Position numbers and translations under genes: made by a program
IMG/VR virus record: IMGVR_UViG_3300033153_005764
Span: 1-37,475 of that record
Length of the DNA stretch: 37,475 nt
Reading direction: 5' to 3' (one strand)
Source: a virus
Shown: positions 35,356-37,475 of the stretch, one piece after another
Numbering within the stretch: position 1 is the stretch's first letter
How the letters are laid out: each line of letters starts with the position of its first letter
Notes under the pieces: generated by a model
Database searches by the model: none
What the model saw: only the letters and a program-made list of their open reading frames with translations
Told to the model about the DNA's origin: nothing

Positions 35356-36162
35356 ATGGCAAAGGGTAAAGCAAGGACAAAATTGCTTAATCATTCGGCT
35401 GGTTTAGTCGGAGGTAATGCGGGTGGTTCAAGTTGGGGATTTATTTATCAGACATCAACTGTGAAGCATCCCGATTATAATATCGGTGATCGTGTCGCAT
35501 TGCCCGATGGTCGTGAATTCGTATATGCGAAATCGGCTGCGGCCTGTCACACGAACAAAGCGTGTGAGTTTACGGCTACGGGCTATGTTTCTTACACGGC
35601 GTTCGCTACTAATCACGCTGTCGGTGATGCAGATGTTACAGTTCCGGCTGCGACTCATGCGGCACTGGCGGAGGACGAACTCCGAGGCGGCTATGTTATC
35701 ATCTTCGATGGTGCGGCCACGAGTTATATTCAGTTTCGTGGTATCATCGGGAATGATGCGGCTGCGGCAAACGCGGCCTTTAACGTCTATCTTGATGGTC
35801 CACTGACCGATGCCGTAGCTTCAGGGACCGAGGCAATTGAGGTTTACCAGAACCCGTTCGCTGCATTGCAGGATGGCGGCACTACGACACTACCAATCGC
35901 CGGTCTCCCGGCGACGGAAGTATCTGCTGCCAATAAGTATTTCTGGGTTCAGGTGAAAGGTCTGTGCTGGTCCTCGCCGCAGGCGGGGGTCGGTGGGACG
36001 AACGGGCAATTTGGTGCGTTCTGGCGACATGATGGATCGATTGAAAAGGCCGATACTGCTCTGGCCACGACAGTACCCGCATTTTCCAGTTCCCAGTATG
36101 CAGGCTATTGCGTAGAAGGAAACGCCACAAATAATGGCCCCCTATTTATGTTGCAAGGTTAA
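35356..36162 (+). CDS. Capsid decoration/minor head-type protein
   Basis: 268 residues, AAGGAG upstream. A basic start (AKGKARTKLLNHSAG) precedes Gly/Ala/Thr-rich beta strands (VGDADVTVPAATHAALAED, GGYVIIFDGAATSYIQF, GLCWSSPQAGVGG). It shares the G/C-ending codon preference of the capsid protein, implying abundant expression. Likely a decoration or second major head protein; family not recognised. Confidence 0.7.
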   Translation: MAKGKARTKLLNHSAGLVGGNAGGSSWGFIYQTSTVKHPDYNIGDRVALPDGREFVYAKSAAACHTNKACEFTATGYVSYTAFATNHAVGDADVTVPAATHAALAEDELRGGYVIIFDGAATSYIQFRGIIGNDAAAANAAFNVYLDGPLTDAVASGTEAIEVYQNPFAALQDGGTTTLPIAGLPATEVSAANKYFWVQVKGLCWSSPQAGVGGTNGQFGAFWRHDGSIEKADTALATTVPAFSSSQYAGYCVEGNATNNGPLFMLQG

Positions 36163-36173
36163 AGGATAGAAAC

Positions 36174-36359
36174 ATGGAACTCACGAAAGAGCTACTTGAA
36201 AAGCGTATCAAAAATTTGGAAGCTCAAAAGGCACAGATGGTTGCAAATGTTAATGCTTGTGAAGGCGGCATTGTTACTATACGTGGACTTCTGAATGAGT
36301 TAAATCGTGAGGAATCCAACGAGAATAATGGGGATGAGCAATCAAGCCCATCCCCTTGA
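36174..36359 (+). CDS. Small coiled-coil protein
   Basis: 61 residues starting 11 bases after the previous stop. ELTKELLEKRIKNLEAQKAQ is a clear amphipathic coiled-coil start, followed by VNACEGGIVTIRGLLNELN and a disordered acidic tail. Similar short coiled-coil proteins occur in phage head operons, function unknown. One Cys at about residue 28. Confidence 0.7.
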   Translation: MELTKELLEKRIKNLEAQKAQMVANVNACEGGIVTIRGLLNELNREESNENNGDEQSSPSP

Positions 36360-36368
36360 GGGAGAAAA

Positions 36369-36506
36369 ATGCCGCTTACTAAAAAAGGTAAATCTATTCT
36401 CGCAACCATGAAGAAACATTATGGCAGAGTCCGGGGTAAACAAGTCTTTTATGCTTCCCAACAAAAGGGAGTAATTAAAGGCACTCACAAACAGAGGAAG
36501 AAATGA
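36369..36506 (+). CDS. 45-aa basic head-operon protein
   Basis: The ORF reads MPLTKKGKSILATMKKHYG, then KQVFYASQQKGVIKGTH and KQRKK. The YG...VFYAS...KG plan is one I recall in many small phage head proteins. GGAGAAAA precedes the ATG at 36369, and the stop overlaps the next start as ATGA. Basic, possibly DNA or capsid binding; function unknown. Confidence 0.75.
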   Translation: MPLTKKGKSILATMKKHYGRVRGKQVFYASQQKGVIKGTHKQRKK

Positions 36507-37475
36507 GTGAATCGGCTTTAACTTTTGATGATCTTGTAACTCATGTGGCATCTCAATTGGGAGTTGCTTATTACGGAGCAGCCGGGGATGAAGTAGCCCA
36601 AGCACCTGTAGATACGTATACATTACAGATGGTTAAGGATTATATCAACGGCGGTATCCGAATGTTTCTGAATGATGCCCCACCGGAAGGTTGGCGATTT
36701 CAACAGCCAACGGCATCGGTCGATTTATGGGCAACAATTACAACTGGGGTGATTACGGTAAGTGGTGACGGTGATATGACATTGACTTCCGCTTCGGCCG
36801 ATTTTTATCCGTCAATGGTGGGCCATGCAATTGTAGCTGATACTTCAGGAACTTCGTATACTATTACAGCGTATACTAGTTCAACAGTTGTTACCGTAGA
36901 TGCAGATGCATCAGCCGATGATGGTGATACTTTTACATTAACTGCCGATGGAAATTATACTTTACCAGCTACATTCGGCGGTGAATATCTTGGTCCAATC
37001 AGCTATGAGGCCGGAGCAAATCCCGGAGCTTCAATTCAATGGACCTCGGAGGGTATGATACGAAGATTACGAGAAAACGTAAGCTCGCAAACTGGATATC
37101 CGACATTGGCCGCTGTTCGGAAAATGGACGCAACAAACGTAGCTCGTCGATGGGAATTGACAGTATACCCAACACCCGGCGGGGACTACACAATTGAATT
37201 CCCATACGAGTTATATTTTACTGCTTTAACAGAAACTACAGATTTACATCCTGCTGGTGCTCATTACGATGAAGTCATCATAGCAGCTTGTGAAGCGTAT
37301 GCCGAAATGAAGGGTGAGGATAAACTACAGGGACGAGTTCAATACTATCAACAGAAGGCCCTAGCGGGAGCCTATCGTCGAAATCGGCGAAGTGCACCAC
37401 GAAGATTAGGGAATCTTTTAAAGCGACGATCAGGTTTAGACTGGCGGGATTCAGTATCTCGGCCCAATGTTACTA
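36503..37475 (+). CDS. Partial neck/head-tail adaptor-like protein
   Basis: The frame is open to the right edge, giving 324 visible residues. It begins SESALTFDDLVTHVASQLG, then a helix (MVKDYINGGIRMFLND), a Thr/Asp-rich beta region with repeated strands (TASVDLWATITTGVITVSGD, YTITAYTSSTVVTVD), and a helical stretch YDEVIIAACEAYAEMKGED with basic end. The N-terminal helices plus beta core resemble podovirus adaptor/tubular-type neck proteins in position and layout; the role is inferred. The start overlaps the upstream stop. Confidence 0.7.
   Translation, partial: MSESALTFDDLVTHVASQLGVAYYGAAGDEVAQAPVDTYTLQMVKDYINGGIRMFLNDAPPEGWRFQQPTASVDLWATITTGVITVSGDGDMTLTSASADFYPSMVGHAIVADTSGTSYTITAYTSSTVVTVDADASADDGDTFTLTADGNYTLPATFGGEYLGPISYEAGANPGASIQWTSEGMIRRLRENVSSQTGYPTLAAVRKMDATNVARRWELTVYPTPGGDYTIEFPYELYFTALTETTDLHPAGAHYDEVIIAACEAYAEMKGEDKLQGRVQYYQQKALAGAYRRNRRSAPRRLGNLLKRRSGLDWRDSVSRPNVT

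Noticed and set aside
1-37475. CRISPR array or integration module
   Set aside because: No regularly spaced direct repeats with unique spacers, no integrase, excisionase or recognisable attachment site.

Overview
The window is part of a tailed double-stranded DNA bacteriophage genome, most likely podovirus-like: a 609-aa portal, a large terminase, a scaffold and major capsid protein, a small neck-type gene and a 1121-aa internal/ejection-type virion protein, with no tail-tape-measure gene in view. Genes are packed with ATGA and TAATG junctions, and no integrase, repressor or ribosomal/host gene is recognisable. I cannot name the host; the promoters are bacterial sigma70-like. Tail genes and an endolysin are not seen and probably lie beyond the two window edges, both of which cut a rightward gene.

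Layout. (1) 1-4752, rightward: end of the late virion module (coiled-coil protein, giant LPD38-like virion protein, small membrane protein). (2) 4672-14216, leftward: holin-like and tiny membrane proteins, metallophosphoesterase, ERCC4-type nuclease, a fusion of a dATP/dGTP diphosphohydrolase-like domain with a DUF4406 domain, RNA ligase, primase-helicase, a possible ssDNA-binding protein, GroES-like co-chaperonin, Sak4-like ATPase and a Cas4/RecB-like nuclease, headed by a consensus TTGACA-17-TATAAT promoter. (3) 14241-18388, leftward: VRR-NUC nuclease, Rmf/CrpP-like protein, family A DNA polymerase, DUF6899-type protein, a tRNA, a small HTH protein. (4) 18.4-26.1 kb, leftward: about 27 very small genes, many zinc-ribbon proteins, two 20-21 aa membrane peptides, a SprT-like metalloprotease and a 111-nt tRNA-like RNA. 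(5) 26.1-26.48 kb: divergent control region. (6) 26487-37475, rightward: membrane-anchored trypsin-like protease, terminase, portal, zinc-ribbon protein, scaffold, capsid, endonuclease VII-type HNH enzyme, decoration-like protein and neck gene.

The most striking finding is regulatory. Eight leftward promoters between 18.4 and 26.1 kb share one architecture: a TTG-type -35 box, exactly 17 bp, and a TAnnnT -10 box, with RTRTCG directly before the -10 in all eight. Each sits at the end of one small-gene cluster and drives the next. Two further promoters, one for the replication/recombination operon and one for the late operon, are near-perfect sigma70 consensus but lack RTRTCG. Many of the small genes also share a stereotyped start cassette (GGAGAA-like SD, then AGAA/AATA, then ATG).

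Between 23.7 and 24.48 kb lies an apparently non-coding block with a 15-bp plus 9-bp interleaved (pseudoknot-order) inverted repeat, other hairpins, 8- and 9-bp AT-rich tandem repeats and repeated CAGAGCCAA motifs; it is a candidate origin or structured-RNA locus.
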